The position numbers and the translations under genes are program-made. Shown one piece after another: positions 16,582 through 25,767 of a stretch of 64,000 nt of DNA. Positions within the stretch are counted from its first letter, which is position 1, and the number at the start of each line of letters is the position of its first letter. The DNA is from JAYPWI01 sp964629575 (GTDB taxonomy: Bacteria; Actinomycetota; Acidimicrobiia; Acidimicrobiales; Poriferisodalaceae), in assembly GCA_964629575.1 (NCBI GenBank), contig CAZVUM010000022.1, positions 1 through 64,000 of the forward strand, in the 5' to 3' direction. The notes beneath the pieces are model-generated. The model worked only from the letters and a program-made list of their open reading frames with translations. It was not told where the DNA came from and searched no databases.

Positions 16582-19500
16582 ATGTCGTCGCCGAGCAAGA
16601 AGATCCTCCGCCGTCTCGCCGTCGGTATGGCGCTCACCCTGTTGGCGGTCGGTCTGCCCGCCAGCCCCGCTGCGGCGCTCTCGATCGCCAAGGCGGAGCT
16701 GAAGGGCAACGAGCTGCGCCTCGAGGGCGAGGGTGCGGCCTCGAACGCCGATATCTCGGTCGATGGTGTCGTCCTGGGCTCGGCCGACGGCGGCGGAGAG
16801 TTCGACATCCGCGAGAGTCCGTTCAGTTCGCCAACGTGTGTGATCGCGGTGAGCGACGGCAGCGACACTCAGAATGTGACGCTCGGAGGCTGCACACCGT
16901 CTGGGGGTGGAGGCAACCAGAACCCCACCGCCGCCGCCGGGCCGAATCAGACAGTGGTGGACTCTGACGGCAGCGGCACCGAGGCGGTGGCGCTCGACGG
17001 TTCGGGTTCGAACGATCCCGAGGGTCCGATCGCGTCCTACGTCTGGACGGAGGGCGGAAGCCAGATCGCCACGGGTGTGAGCCCGTCCGTGACCCTGGCG
17101 GTCGGTTCGCACACGATCACCTTGACGGTCACCGACGGCGACGGTGCCACCGCGACCGACGTGGTCGTCGTCACCGTGGCGCCGCAACCGACCGGCGGCA
17201 ATCAGGACCCGGTCGCCAACGCGGGTCCCGACCAGACGGTCGTGGACACCGACGACTCCGGGTCAGAGCCAGTGACCCTCGATGGCTCGGCGTCGTTTGA
17301 TCCCGACGGCACGATCACCACCTGGGCCTGGACCCAGGGGCCCGGTCAGATCGCCAGTACGCCAACCATCACCCTCGACTTCAACGTTGGGGTTCACGTG
17401 ATCACCCTGATCGTGATCGACAACGAAGGCGCATCCACCAACGACCAGATGGTCATCACCGTCGAAGCGGCCCCACCGCCGGCCAACGACCCACCCGTCG
17501 CCAACGCGGGCCCCGACGCCACCTACGTCGACGTCGCCGCTGACGGCGTGGAGATCGTGACCCTCGACGGGTCGGGCTCCTCCGACAGTGACGGAACCAT
17601 CGTCACCTACGACTGGTCCGAGAACGGAGTGCCGCTGGTCGGCTCTGGTGGCGGAACTCCGCCTCCGCCGCCACCCCCGCCCCCGGGTGCCGTGGACGGC
17701 AACTTCAACCAGATGTTCGAGTCGGATCAGATCGATCCGCCCGGGATCATCCCGGTCGCATTCGGCGAGGAGGTGTCGACCGCTGGCGACGTCAACGGTG
17801 ACGGCTTCGACGACATCATCGTGGTCGCGCAGGACTGGCACGGCCCCGAGACCGCAGAGGGCGCCGCGTTCATCTTCCTGGGAGGTACCAACGGAGTCGT
17901 CGGCCACAACCCCGCCACCGCTCACGCCAAGATCGAGATCAACCAGGGCGCGGCGCGCATCGAATCCGCGGCGCACGCCGGCGATGTGAACGGCGACGGT
18001 TTCGCCGACATCATCCTCGGCTCCAACTTCTACGATTCGACGCTGCCGGGAACGCAACTCGGCGTGGATGGTGCGGCGTTCATCTACCACGGCGGTCCCA
18101 ACGGCATCACCGGGACCGACCCGACCAACGCCGACGGGGCCATATTCGGTCGGTCCCTCGGCTCGCGTCTCGGCCAGTACGTCGACGGCGCCGGCGATGT
18201 CAACGGTGACGGCTTCGACGACATCGTGGTCTCGGTCCCGAGTGAGGGCACGCTCTTTCCGCCCGGTATCCCGATCAACGATCGGTCCGGCAACTACGGC
18301 GCGATTCTGATCTTCCACGGCGGGCCGAACGGCATCACGGGCACCGGGTTCGACGACGCCGACACGGTGATCCTCCCCTACGAGGACACCGGTCAGCCGC
18401 TTCCACCCGTCGACGCGCAGGTGGGTGTCGGCATGGCCGCCGGTGATGTGAACAACGACGGCTTCGCCGACATCATCGTCGGGGGCACCGAGATCACCCT
18501 GTACCTGGGCGGCCCGGCCGGAATCACCGCGCAGGACATCTTCGATGCGGACGCACGCATCTTCGGCGATCCGGCTCTCGGTGTGTCACAGAGCATCGGC
18601 GGCGCAGGCGTCGGCTTCCTCGTCGACGGTGCGGGCGACATCAACAATGACGGGTTCGCCGACATCGTCGCCTCGAGCCCCGGGTTCACCCCCGACCCGC
18701 TCTCCGTCTTCACCGGGCAGGGTCGGGTCTTCGTGTTCCTGGGCGGCCCGACAGGGCTCGCCTATACCTCTGCCAACCAGGCCCACGCCACCATCACGGG
18801 TGACGTGGCGGTCGAAGCAGTCGGGTTCAGCGTCGCCGGCGCGGGAGACGTTGACGCCGACGGCTTCGACGACATCGTGGTGAGCGCCATCCACTACGCC
18901 GGCAGCCTCGAGAGTGAGGGCGTGGGCTACCTCTATCGAGGGAGCGCGCAGGGCATCAGCGCTTCGACCGTCGCCGAGGCCGACTCGCGGCTCGAAGCGC
19001 GAGGCTCCACGGCCGTGCGGCACGAGAACCGGTACGCCCTCGACGCCGACTACGCCGGTGACGTCAACGGTGACGGCTTCGCCGACATCGTGATGGGCAA
19101 GGGGTATTGGGACAGCGACCTGGTGAACGAGGGCGCGGCCTTCCTCTATCTCGGTGCACCGTTCCCCGCCAACCCCAACATCCCGCCGGTCGCCCTCGCG
19201 GGGCCGGACCAGGACATCGTCGACCACGACGCGGACGGAACCGTCACCGCGGTGCTCGACGGGTCGGGCTTCGATCCAGACGGCACGATCGTGAGCTACG
19301 AGTGGTACACGATGTTCACCCTCGCCGGCACGGGCGAGTACTTCGTCGGCAGCGGCCCGTCGATCACCGTGGAGGTGCCGTTCACCAGCATCCTGCCCGC
19401 GGGGCTCGGCCACATCTACACCCTCGTCGTGACCGACGATCAGGGGGTGAAGCGCGGCGACTACATGATCGTCCAGCCCCAGCTCGCCCCGAGCGTGCAG

Positions 19501-22257
19501 GAGTTCAACGAAGGGTTCGCGTCTCTCGCCGGCTGGTCCACGACGGGTGACGTGTCGCTCGGCGACGGTGGCGCGACGTTCCCGGCGCCACCCGATGTCG
19601 TGATGCGCGGCAACGCGACCCTCTCGAGGACGTTCACGCCGACCGCGGGCACGACAGGGCTCGACCCGAGCTTCTGGGCCAGGGCCAGCCTCATGGGCCC
19701 GTCCGACACCGTGACGCTCCAAGCGTCGGTCGACGGCGGACCCTTCGTCGACTACTTCACCCTCAGCTCGGCCGAGCTCACCGAGAGCTTCCTGTTCTTC
19801 GGCGGCACTGCCACTCCGATCGCGCTGTCGTGGTGGCCGTCGACCGCGTCGAGCGTCACGTACCGGGTCGAGACGAGCCTGTCACCAGGGGCGGAGTTCT
19901 GGCTGGCGGACACGGTCATGCGCTCGTTGCAGGCGCCCACCGCCGGCGTCACCAATGCGCCGCCGACCGCCAACGCCGGGCCCGACCAGACGGTGGTCGA
20001 CACCGACGAGGACGGATCCGAAACGGTCACCCTCGCCGCCTCTGCCTCAACGGATTCCGACGGCACGATCGCGAGCTACGAGTGGCGCAACGGCTCCACG
20101 GTGATCGGAACCAGCCAGGTGCTCTCGACGTCGCTTCCCGTGGGAATTCACACCGTGACCTTGGTGGTCACAGACAACGACGGGTCATCGGACTTCGACA
20201 GCGTCGTCGTCGAAGTCAAAGCAACGCAGGTTGGGCCGACGCTCAACGTCGAGCTCGCGGTCGGAACCCACACCATCGACCTGACGGTCACCGACGACCA
20301 GGGGGCGACCTCGACCGACCAGGTGGTGGTCATCGTCCAGTCGCAGGCCGCCAACCAGCCACCGGTGGCCAATGCTGGGCCCGATCAGACGGTTGTCGAT
20401 GTCGGGGGCACTGGCGCGCAGTTGGTGACACTGAGCGGTGGCGCCTCCTCTGATCCGGACGGCAACATCGTCAACTTCGGCTGGTTCGAGAACGGCCAGC
20501 TGATTCTCAACAGCCCCGCGATCACCATCAGCGCCACCGTCGGCACACACGTGTACACGCTGACCGTGACCGACGACGACGGTGCCACCTCGAGCGACAC
20601 GGTGACGGTGGTGGTCGAGGCAGCCGCGCCCAACCAGCCGCCGGTGGCCGACGCCGGGCCCGACCAGCTGATCATCGACACGGACGGAAACACCCTCGAG
20701 GTGGTCACGTTCGACGGAACCGGCTCGGTGGATCCCGACGGGACGATCGTGTCCTGGAGCTGGACCAAGAACGGCAACCCCTACAACAACGCACCCACCT
20801 TCTCTCTCACGGAGAACCTCGGTGTTCATGTGGTGACCCTGACCGTGACCGATGACCGCGGCGACAGCGCATCGGACACCGTCGTCGTGACGATCGAGGC
20901 ACCGCCGAACCCGGGGAACACACCACCGACGGCCGACGCCGGGGCGGATCTCACCCTCGACGATCCGGACGGGGACGGGCTGGCCAGCGTCATCGTCGAC
21001 GGCACCGGCAGCTTCGACGCCGAAGGCCCGATCGCGTCGTATCAGTGGAGAATCAACGGTGTGCTCAGCGGAACCTCGGCGATCACCGGCCTCGTGTTCC
21101 CCGTGGGCGTCAACACGCTCGAGCTGACGGTGTTCGACAGCGACAACGTCCCGGGGACCGATACGGCCATTGTGACGGTCACAGGCAACACGCCTCCCAA
21201 CGCGGTTGCCGGACCCGACCAGACGGTCACCGACTCCGATGACAACGGAACCGAAACCGTGACGGTCAGCGCGTCGGGGAGCTCTGATCCCGACGGCACC
21301 GTCGACTTCTGGACGTGGCGGGAGGGCGGCAACGTTCTGGCGACGACGGAGACGGCCTCACTCGACCTTGCCGTCGGTACCCACACGATCGAGCTGACGG
21401 CGACCGACAACGGCGGTCAGTCTGCAATGGACACGGTGGTGATCACTGTCGATCCAGCGCCGCCAGGCGGTGGCGGTGGTGGCCACATCATCCACGTGTC
21501 GTCGAACTCGGGCGGTTCGGTCGGCGGCGTGTCCTTCTCCGATGAAGACATCTTGACCTTCAACACCGAAACCGGGGCGTGGGCGATGTTGCTCGACGGA
21601 TCCGACGTCGGTCTCGGCGGCGCGGGAGCGCGGGACGTGGACGCCTTCCACCTGCTCGACGACGGCTCGATCCTGCTGTCGATCCAGGCGGGTTCGACCC
21701 TTCCCGACGTGGGAGCGATCGATGATTCGGACATCGTGCGCTTCGTGCCCACGTCTCTCGGCGGTTCGACCGCGGGAACCTTCGAGATGTACTTCGACGG
21801 TTCCGACGTGGGTCTGACAACCAACGGCGAGGACGTCGACGGAGTCCACGTGATGCCCAACGGCGACCTGCTCATCAGCACCACAGGCGGCGCGAACGTG
21901 TCGGGGTTGTCGGGTCTGGCCGACGAGGACGTGCTGCGCTTCAGCCCGACCTCGCTCGGCGCCAACACCGCAGGAACGTGGAGCCACTACTTCGACGGCT
22001 CAGACGTCGGGCTCAACTCATCCAGCAGCGAGGACACAGGCGGCGTGTCTCTCGCTGCCTCCGGGGACCTCTACTTGACGGCCCGGGGGGCCTGGGCGGT
22101 CAGCGGCCTGAGCGGCACCTCGTCCGACGTCTACACCTGCCTCGGCCACACGGTTGGGAGTGCGACCAGCTGTTCGTCGTTCAGCATGCTGTTCGACGGC
22201 TCGGCCAACGGGTACGGCTCGGAGAACATGGATGCTCTTCACGTCCTGGCGAACTGA
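16582..22257 (+). CDS. Giant secreted PKD / FG-GAP propeller multidomain protein
   Basis: An 1891-residue exported protein. A signal peptide (RR, hydrophobic core, PASPAAA cleavage area) occupies residues 1-35. PKD-like repeats starting (N)PPVANAGPDQTVVD occur near residues 112, 207, 302, 866, 1125, 1258, 1351, 1446 and 1536. Seven FG-GAP repeats with Ca-type motifs (for example AGDVNGDGFDDI) fill about 372-860, the number needed for an integrin-like propeller. A beta-sandwich-like part spans about 970-1120. A C-terminal domain from about 1635 has four repeats around FDGSDVGL. There is no LPXTG motif, lipobox or C-terminal membrane helix, so it is probably secreted or bound non-covalently. 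AAGGAG precedes the ATG. Likely roles are adhesion or polymer/carbohydrate binding; no catalytic domain is recognisable. Confidence 0.88.
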   Translation: MSSPSKKILRRLAVGMALTLLAVGLPASPAAALSIAKAELKGNELRLEGEGAASNADISVDGVVLGSADGGGEFDIRESPFSSPTCVIAVSDGSDTQNVTLGGCTPSGGGGNQNPTAAAGPNQTVVDSDGSGTEAVALDGSGSNDPEGPIASYVWTEGGSQIATGVSPSVTLAVGSHTITLTVTDGDGATATDVVVVTVAPQPTGGNQDPVANAGPDQTVVDTDDSGSEPVTLDGSASFDPDGTITTWAWTQGPGQIASTPTITLDFNVGVHVITLIVIDNEGASTNDQMVITVEAAPPPANDPPVANAGPDATYVDVAADGVEIVTLDGSGSSDSDGTIVTYDWSENGVPLVGSGGGTPPPPPPPPPGAVDGNFNQMFESDQIDPPGIIPVAFGEEVSTAGDVNGDGFDDIIVVAQDWHGPETAEGAAFIFLGGTNGVVGHNPATAHAKIEINQGAARIESAAHAGDVNGDGFADIILGSNFYDSTLPGTQLGVDGAAFIYHGGPNGITGTDPTNADGAIFGRSLGSRLGQYVDGAGDVNGDGFDDIVVSVPSEGTLFPPGIPINDRSGNYGAILIFHGGPNGITGTGFDDADTVILPYEDTGQPLPPVDAQVGVGMAAGDVNNDGFADIIVGGTEITLYLGGPAGITAQDIFDADARIFGDPALGVSQSIGGAGVGFLVDGAGDINNDGFADIVASSPGFTPDPLSVFTGQGRVFVFLGGPTGLAYTSANQAHATITGDVAVEAVGFSVAGAGDVDADGFDDIVVSAIHYAGSLESEGVGYLYRGSAQGISASTVAEADSRLEARGSTAVRHENRYALDADYAGDVNGDGFADIVMGKGYWDSDLVNEGAAFLYLGAPFPANPNIPPVALAGPDQDIVDHDADGTVTAVLDGSGFDPDGTIVSYEWYTMFTLAGTGEYFVGSGPSITVEVPFTSILPAGLGHIYTLVVTDDQGVKRGDYMIVQPQLAPSVQEFNEGFASLAGWSTTGDVSLGDGGATFPAPPDVVMRGNATLSRTFTPTAGTTGLDPSFWARASLMGPSDTVTLQASVDGGPFVDYFTLSSAELTESFLFFGGTATPIALSWWPSTASSVTYRVETSLSPGAEFWLADTVMRSLQAPTAGVTNAPPTANAGPDQTVVDTDEDGSETVTLAASASTDSDGTIASYEWRNGSTVIGTSQVLSTSLPVGIHTVTLVVTDNDGSSDFDSVVVEVKATQVGPTLNVELAVGTHTIDLTVTDDQGATSTDQVVVIVQSQAANQPPVANAGPDQTVVDVGGTGAQLVTLSGGASSDPDGNIVNFGWFENGQLILNSPAITISATVGTHVYTLTVTDDDGATSSDTVTVVVEAAAPNQPPVADAGPDQLIIDTDGNTLEVVTFDGTGSVDPDGTIVSWSWTKNGNPYNNAPTFSLTENLGVHVVTLTVTDDRGDSASDTVVVTIEAPPNPGNTPPTADAGADLTLDDPDGDGLASVIVDGTGSFDAEGPIASYQWRINGVLSGTSAITGLVFPVGVNTLELTVFDSDNVPGTDTAIVTVTGNTPPNAVAGPDQTVTDSDDNGTETVTVSASGSSDPDGTVDFWTWREGGNVLATTETASLDLAVGTHTIELTATDNGGQSAMDTVVITVDPAPPGGGGGGHIIHVSSNSGGSVGGVSFSDEDILTFNTETGAWAMLLDGSDVGLGGAGARDVDAFHLLDDGSILLSIQAGSTLPDVGAIDDSDIVRFVPTSLGGSTAGTFEMYFDGSDVGLTTNGEDVDGVHVMPNGDLLISTTGGANVSGLSGLADEDVLRFSPTSLGANTAGTWSHYFDGSDVGLNSSSSEDTGGVSLAASGDLYLTARGAWAVSGLSGTSSDVYTCLGHTVGSATSCSSFSMLFDGSANGYGSENMDALHVLAN
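17485..17655 (+). repeat. N-terminal half of a PKD repeat, broken off before the propeller
   Basis: This repeat starts NDPPVANAGPDATYVD and proceeds to YDWSENGVPLVG, then stops where other repeats would have the TITL..AVGTHTITLTVTD half. It runs instead into a Gly/Pro linker with nine consecutive prolines and then the FG-GAP block. The complementary C-terminal half appears alone at 20230. Confidence 0.65.
17761..19140 (+). repeat. Seven FG-GAP/VCBS repeats
   Basis: The core AGDxNxDGFxDI occurs seven times, beginning near 17782, 17980, 18190, 18439, 18631, 18838 and 19060, roughly 200 bp apart. Each carries the DxDxDG-type calcium loop, usually followed by a GxxxxxFxGGPxGI segment. Seven copies are enough to close a seven-bladed propeller as in the integrin alpha head. 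Confidence 0.85.
20230..20352 (+). repeat. C-terminal half of a PKD repeat without its N-terminal half
   Basis: After a complete PKD repeat the protein reads VGPTLNVELAVGTHTIDL and TVTDDQGATSTDQVVVIV, which is only the second half of the repeat. Joined to the half at 17485 it would make a normal PKD domain. Confidence 0.65.
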
Positions 22258-22287
22258 TGCCCCGTGGGCCGGGGTGGGAGCCCCGGC

Positions 22288-22723
22288 CTAGCGGCCTTCG
22301 AAGTTGGGCTCGCCGCCTCATCGTCGAGCTGGGCGTGAGGGATCACCCGGTTGACGAAGCCGAAGTCCTGGGCCTATTTCGCCGAGATGACATCGCCGAA
22401 GAAGGCGAGCTCCTTGGCCTTGTGGAGCCCGATGAGGCGGGGAAGGATCCACGTGCCGCCGAAGTCCACTGACAGGCCGCGGCGGGCGAAGATCTCGCTG
22501 AAGCGGGCCTGATCGCTGGCGAGGATGAGGTCGCATGCGAGCGCCGTGTTCATGCCCGCTCCTGCGGCGACCCCGTTCACCTTGGCGATCACCGGCACCA
22601 TGATCGAATACAGCGCCTGAACGGTTCGGTGGATGAGGTTCATCGACTGCAGATGGTGCCGCTCGACTCCCCTCGGCCCTCCGAGGTCCGCCCCGCTGCA
22701 GAACGCATCGCCCGCGCCGGCGC
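22288..22723 (-). pseudogene. Decayed enoyl-CoA hydratase (crotonase)
   Basis: Reading on the minus strand, the crotonase core is plain: GDAFCSGADL, then IAKVNGVAAGAGMNTALA and RFSEIFARRGLSVDFGGTW. Three lesions are visible. The first ~60 codons are missing: homology starts abruptly beside the stop codon of the MFS gene. An in-frame TAG at 22374-22376 interrupts VISAK-AQDFGFVNRVIP where a glutamate is usual, a single G-to-T change. After HAQLDDEA the normal ~60-residue helix region is absent, and the typical terminus GEPNFEGR plus stop follows in another frame. A short 89-residue peptide could be made from the ATG at 22643 but would lack both ends. Confidence 0.85.
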
Positions 22724-22725
22724 GC

Positions 22726-24189
22726 TCACACTCCGCCGGAATGGCGGACGCCGGTGAGGCGGCGCGGGGTGCGTCCGGCGAGGAGCGTGCAGGCCGCGGC
22801 CAGCACGGCGCAGGACGCGCCGACTCCGAACGCCCATGACCACCCCGACACGAACGCGTCGCCGGCGCCCGGTACGTCGGCGATGTCGCCCAGCGGGATG
22901 TCGAAGCCTCGGTCGTCCATCACCGACGCCACGATGACCGTCGCCATCGCCTGTCCCACCACGTTGCCCATGGTCCGGGTGAGATTGGTGAAAGCGCCGA
23001 CCACGCCGTGATCCGAGTCGTCGACCGAGCTGATGATCGTGCTGTTGTTTGGCACGTTCCACGACCCGAGCGAGAACCCCTGCACGAACACGAGGGCACA
23101 GAACAGGAGCAGCGGCGTCGAGACGTCCATCGCTGCGAAGACAGCGAGCGCTCCCGCCATCACCACCAGCCCCACGGAGGCGATTCGGGTGGGTCCGTAC
23201 CGATCCGAGGTTCGGCCCGAGAGCTGCGCCGCGATCCCCATCCCGAGCGAATTGAGCAGCATGATCGCTCCTGCCGCAGCTTCTTCGAGGTCACGCACAG
23301 CGATCAGCAGGATCGGCGTCAGGAAGTAGGTCAACGTCGACCCCGTGAACCCGAAGAGTCGCGCTCCGACCGCGAGCGCGAACGTCCGGTTGGCGAAGAG
23401 ACGGACATCGAGCATCGGATCTGCGACGCGGCGTTCGTACGCCACGAATCCGGCGAGCACACCGACCGCGGAGGCCATCCCGAGCAGCATCGCCGGTGAT
23501 GTCCAGCCGACATCCAGCGGGTTGTTCATCACCAGCACGATCACGGTGAAGAAGAGGGCCGACAGGATCGCGCCACCCGGATCGAAACGCGTCTGACCGC
23601 GGCTGGCGAGAGGGGTGACCTGGTCCTCGCGCAGGAGCCGCACGCCCGCGACGAACGCCACTGCAATTGGGAGCAGCAGAAGCTGGAAGAGTGCCTGCCA
23701 GGGCAGAACCGAGAGCAGCAGTCCCCCGAGAATCGGACCCGACGCTGCGCCGATCGCCACCGCCGACGTCTGAGCGCCGAGCGATCGGCCCCGCTCCTCG
23801 GGTGGGAAGATCGCCACGATCATCGCCGTTCCGACCGACTGACCCATCGAGTTGCCCACCGCCATCACCACCCGGGCTGCGATGAGGAGGCCGAATGTCG
23901 GCGCGAGCGACACGGCCAGTGCCCCTGTTCCGAACACGGCGAGGCCCCACAAGTGCATCCGTCGTCGCCCGACGAGGTCCGCGACCCGCCCGGCGGGAAG
24001 CATGACCGAGGCAACGGTCAGCGCCTCGACGATCACCACCCACCCCACTTCGCCGAGCGTGACGTCGAAGTCATCGGCGATGGCGGGGAGGGCGACGAAC
24101 ACCATGCTGGTCGAGAACACGGCGGTCACGAACGAGATCCCGATGGCAGTGAAGGCGCGCCACTTCTCTCGATGATCGACGTCCGTCAT
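22726..24189 (-). CDS. MFS drug:H+ antiporter-like exporter (DHA2/EmrB-QacA type)
   Basis: A 487-residue carrier with about 14 hydrophobic segments. MVFVALPAIADDF and EVGWVVIVEALTVASVMLPA match the start of DHA2 family proteins (VNVALP.I motif), GRVADLVGRRRMHLWG is motif A, and GAASGPILGGLLLS is the antiporter motif C. It probably exports hydrophobic compounds. It starts at an ATG; its stop codon abuts the decayed crotonase, so a deletion endpoint lies just past its 3' end. The specific substrate is unknown. Confidence 0.9.
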   Translation of the reverse strand: MTDVDHREKWRAFTAIGISFVTAVFSTSMVFVALPAIADDFDVTLGEVGWVVIVEALTVASVMLPAGRVADLVGRRRMHLWGLAVFGTGALAVSLAPTFGLLIAARVVMAVGNSMGQSVGTAMIVAIFPPEERGRSLGAQTSAVAIGAASGPILGGLLLSVLPWQALFQLLLLPIAVAFVAGVRLLREDQVTPLASRGQTRFDPGGAILSALFFTVIVLVMNNPLDVGWTSPAMLLGMASAVGVLAGFVAYERRVADPMLDVRLFANRTFALAVGARLFGFTGSTLTYFLTPILLIAVRDLEEAAAGAIMLLNSLGMGIAAQLSGRTSDRYGPTRIASVGLVVMAGALAVFAAMDVSTPLLLFCALVFVQGFSLGSWNVPNNSTIISSVDDSDHGVVGAFTNLTRTMGNVVGQAMATVIVASVMDDRGFDIPLGDIADVPGAGDAFVSGWSWAFGVGASCAVLAAACTLLAGRTPRRLTGVRHSGGV

Positions 24190-24235
24190 CGACGCCCGCC
24201 CATCGCCCGCCGGCGATCCGGATCCCAGCGCGTGG

Positions 24236-24790
24236 CTAGAGCTTCCGGATCACATCACCATGACGGATGGTGCCGGGGGTGTGAACGCGGGCGTTGACGC
24301 CTCGTAGATGGAGCTCGCTCCCGGCGTCGGTTCTCGTCCAACGCTGGGCTTCGAGACCGAAGCGCTGGACGAACTTCTGGCATCCGGTGTGGGGCTGGTC
24401 GGTGATCTCGATGATGGCGTCGCCGATCTGCAGCTTGGTCCACGGCGGCACGTTGGCCTCCGACAGATCGAGGTCGACGTGGAGCTGGTCGCCGGCCATG
24501 ATCCGCTGATCCTGGTCGCCCCGCGAGATCCCGTCGCTGAAGCGGCTGTTGATGATGTTGAGCTGCATGTCGGGGTGTGCGCTGCCGTCGTCGGTGCGCG
24601 AGCTGGGGCGTTGACCCCAGTTGTCGCCGACGAGACCCACATCGAGGTCGAGCTCGCCCTCGATGAGTACCTGGCGCTCATTGTCTGCGGGGCGAGCGAC
24701 GATGAGTTCGAGAGTTCCCTCGTCGGACGGTGAGGCTCTGACCACGTCGGTCAGCTCCTCGAGTTCGGCCACGCTCAGGTGATCAGCCAT
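24236..24790 (-). CDS. MOSC domain-containing protein
   Basis: A 184-residue MOSC-domain protein, a fold shared with the C-terminus of molybdenum cofactor sulfurase and with YiiM. ANVPPWTKLQIGDAIIEIT, QPHTGCQKFVQRFG (with a cysteine at the usual active-site place) and RGVNARVHTPGTIRHGDVI fit the family. Members of the YiiM type detoxify N-hydroxylated compounds with Mo cofactor or transfer sulfur. A second, unrelated MOSC-like gene lies at 44058. It is separated by 18 bp from the alcohol dehydrogenase gene on the same strand. The physiological substrate is unknown. Confidence 0.82.
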   Translation of the reverse strand: MADHLSVAELEELTDVVRASPSDEGTLELIVARPADNERQVLIEGELDLDVGLVGDNWGQRPSSRTDDGSAHPDMQLNIINSRFSDGISRGDQDQRIMAGDQLHVDLDLSEANVPPWTKLQIGDAIIEITDQPHTGCQKFVQRFGLEAQRWTRTDAGSELHLRGVNARVHTPGTIRHGDVIRKL

Positions 24791-24808
24791 GCGATCCAGT
24801 CTGCCGCG

Positions 24809-25732
24809 TCAGGACGGCATCACGAGAACGGGTTTGATCACGTCTCCAGCGTTGCTCGCCGCCTCCGCTTCGTTGATCTGGTCGAAGGGGAAGTGGGTGA
24901 TGAGCCGATCGAAGGCGAACGCGCCGGAGCGGTACAGGCTCAACAGTTCTGGGATGAACACCTGTGGCATCGAGTCCCCCTCGAGAATTCCGGTCACCGT
25001 GCGTCCCGGGAGCAGGTGTCGCAGGCTGATCTGGGTCTCGGCAGCTCCGCTCGCNNNNNNNNNNNNNNNNNNNNNNNNNNNNNNNNNNNNNNNNNNNNNN
25101 NNNNNNNNNNNNNNNNNNNNNNNNNNNNNNNNNNNNNNNNNNNNNNNNNNNNNNCTGCCCAGGACCGCGAACGACGAGCCGACCCATGGACGCAGGTTGT
25201 TCAGCACCGCCCCGGCGCCGGTCTGGATGCCGCAGCCGAGCGGGCCGATGAGGTCGAGCGGATCGTCGTCGCGAACAGGCACGACGGAGGTCGCGCTCGC
25301 GACCGTGTGCGTGGCGAACGACGACTGACCGAAGAAGTGCGATCCGATCGCCTCACCGTTCCGTGAGAACGCCGTGGTTCCGTCGCCGCGGTGAAGGCCG
25401 AAGTTGAGCGGCATCATCGTGTCGCAGTAGCTGGTCGCCCCCTGGTTGCAACTCCGGCAGGCCCCGCAGTACCGAAATGAAAGCACCACGGGCTGACCCA
25501 CCGAAAAAGCCACGCCGTCGCCGACCGCTGCGATCCGTCCCGCCCCCTCGTGCCCGAGCACAGCCGGCAACGGTGTCCCCCGAAAGGGTGCCCGCATTCC
25601 GGTGTCGGTGTGGCAGAATCCCGTCGCCACCAGCTCCACCAACACTTCGCCAGGCCCCGGGCCGTCGACCTCGACCTCCTCCAATGTGAAGGGGCCATCA
25701 CCCGAACGCAGAACAGCAGCAACCGCAGTCAT
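24809..25732 (-). CDS. Zinc-dependent alcohol dehydrogenase (MDR family), interrupted by assembly gap
   Basis: A medium-chain dehydrogenase similar to aryl/benzyl-alcohol and class III-type enzymes. Catalytic zinc ligands are in GFCHTDTGM and GHEGAGRI; the structural-zinc region is CGACRSC followed by YC, and GCGIQTGAGAVLN precedes the NAD fold. The 100-N gap (25055-25154) has replaced most of the Rossmann domain: the readable parts plus gap give about 307 codons against ~370 normally, so the true missing stretch is nearer 290 bp than 100. The C-terminus is intact. The ATG lies 6 nt after a TACCGT box. It reduces or oxidises an alcohol/aldehyde pair with NAD(H); the substrate is inferred only. 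Confidence 0.85.
   Translation of the reverse strand: MTAVAAVLRSGDGPFTLEEVEVDGPGPGEVLVELVATGFCHTDTGMRAPFRGTPLPAVLGHEGAGRIAAVGDGVAFSVGQPVVLSFRYCGACRSCNQGATSYCDTMMPLNFGLHRGDGTTAFSRNGEAIGSHFFGQSSFATHTVASATSVVPVRDDDPLDLIGPLGCGIQTGAGAVLNNLRPWVGSSFAVLGXXXXXXXXXXXXXXXXXXXXXXXXXXXXXXXXXXASGAAETQISLRHLLPGRTVTGILEGDSMPQVFIPELLSLYRSGAFAFDRLITHFPFDQINEAEAASNAGDVIKPVLVMPS
25055..25154. other. Assembly gap (100 N) inside the alcohol dehydrogenase
   Basis: Filler Ns inside a coding region. The frame on both sides is open and fits the same family, so the gene is probably whole in the organism. Comparison with the usual family length suggests about 290 bp are missing. Confidence 0.98.
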
Positions 25733-25738
25733 GGCCCC

Positions 25739-25744
25739 ACGGTA
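25739..25744 (-). promoter_or_regulatory. Candidate leaderless -10 box (TACCGT on the minus strand)
   Basis: TACCGT, read on the minus strand, lies exactly 6 nt before the ATG of the alcohol dehydrogenase at 25732; no ribosome binding site fits. Confidence 0.45.
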
Positions 25745-25767
25745 GGTCGCAGTGGGAGAGTGAAGGT

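Noticed and set aside
17653..17690. Proline-coding run as a low-complexity insertion or sequencing error
   Set aside because: It is in frame, lies at a domain boundary and works as a linker between domains; such linkers are common in secreted actinobacterial proteins.
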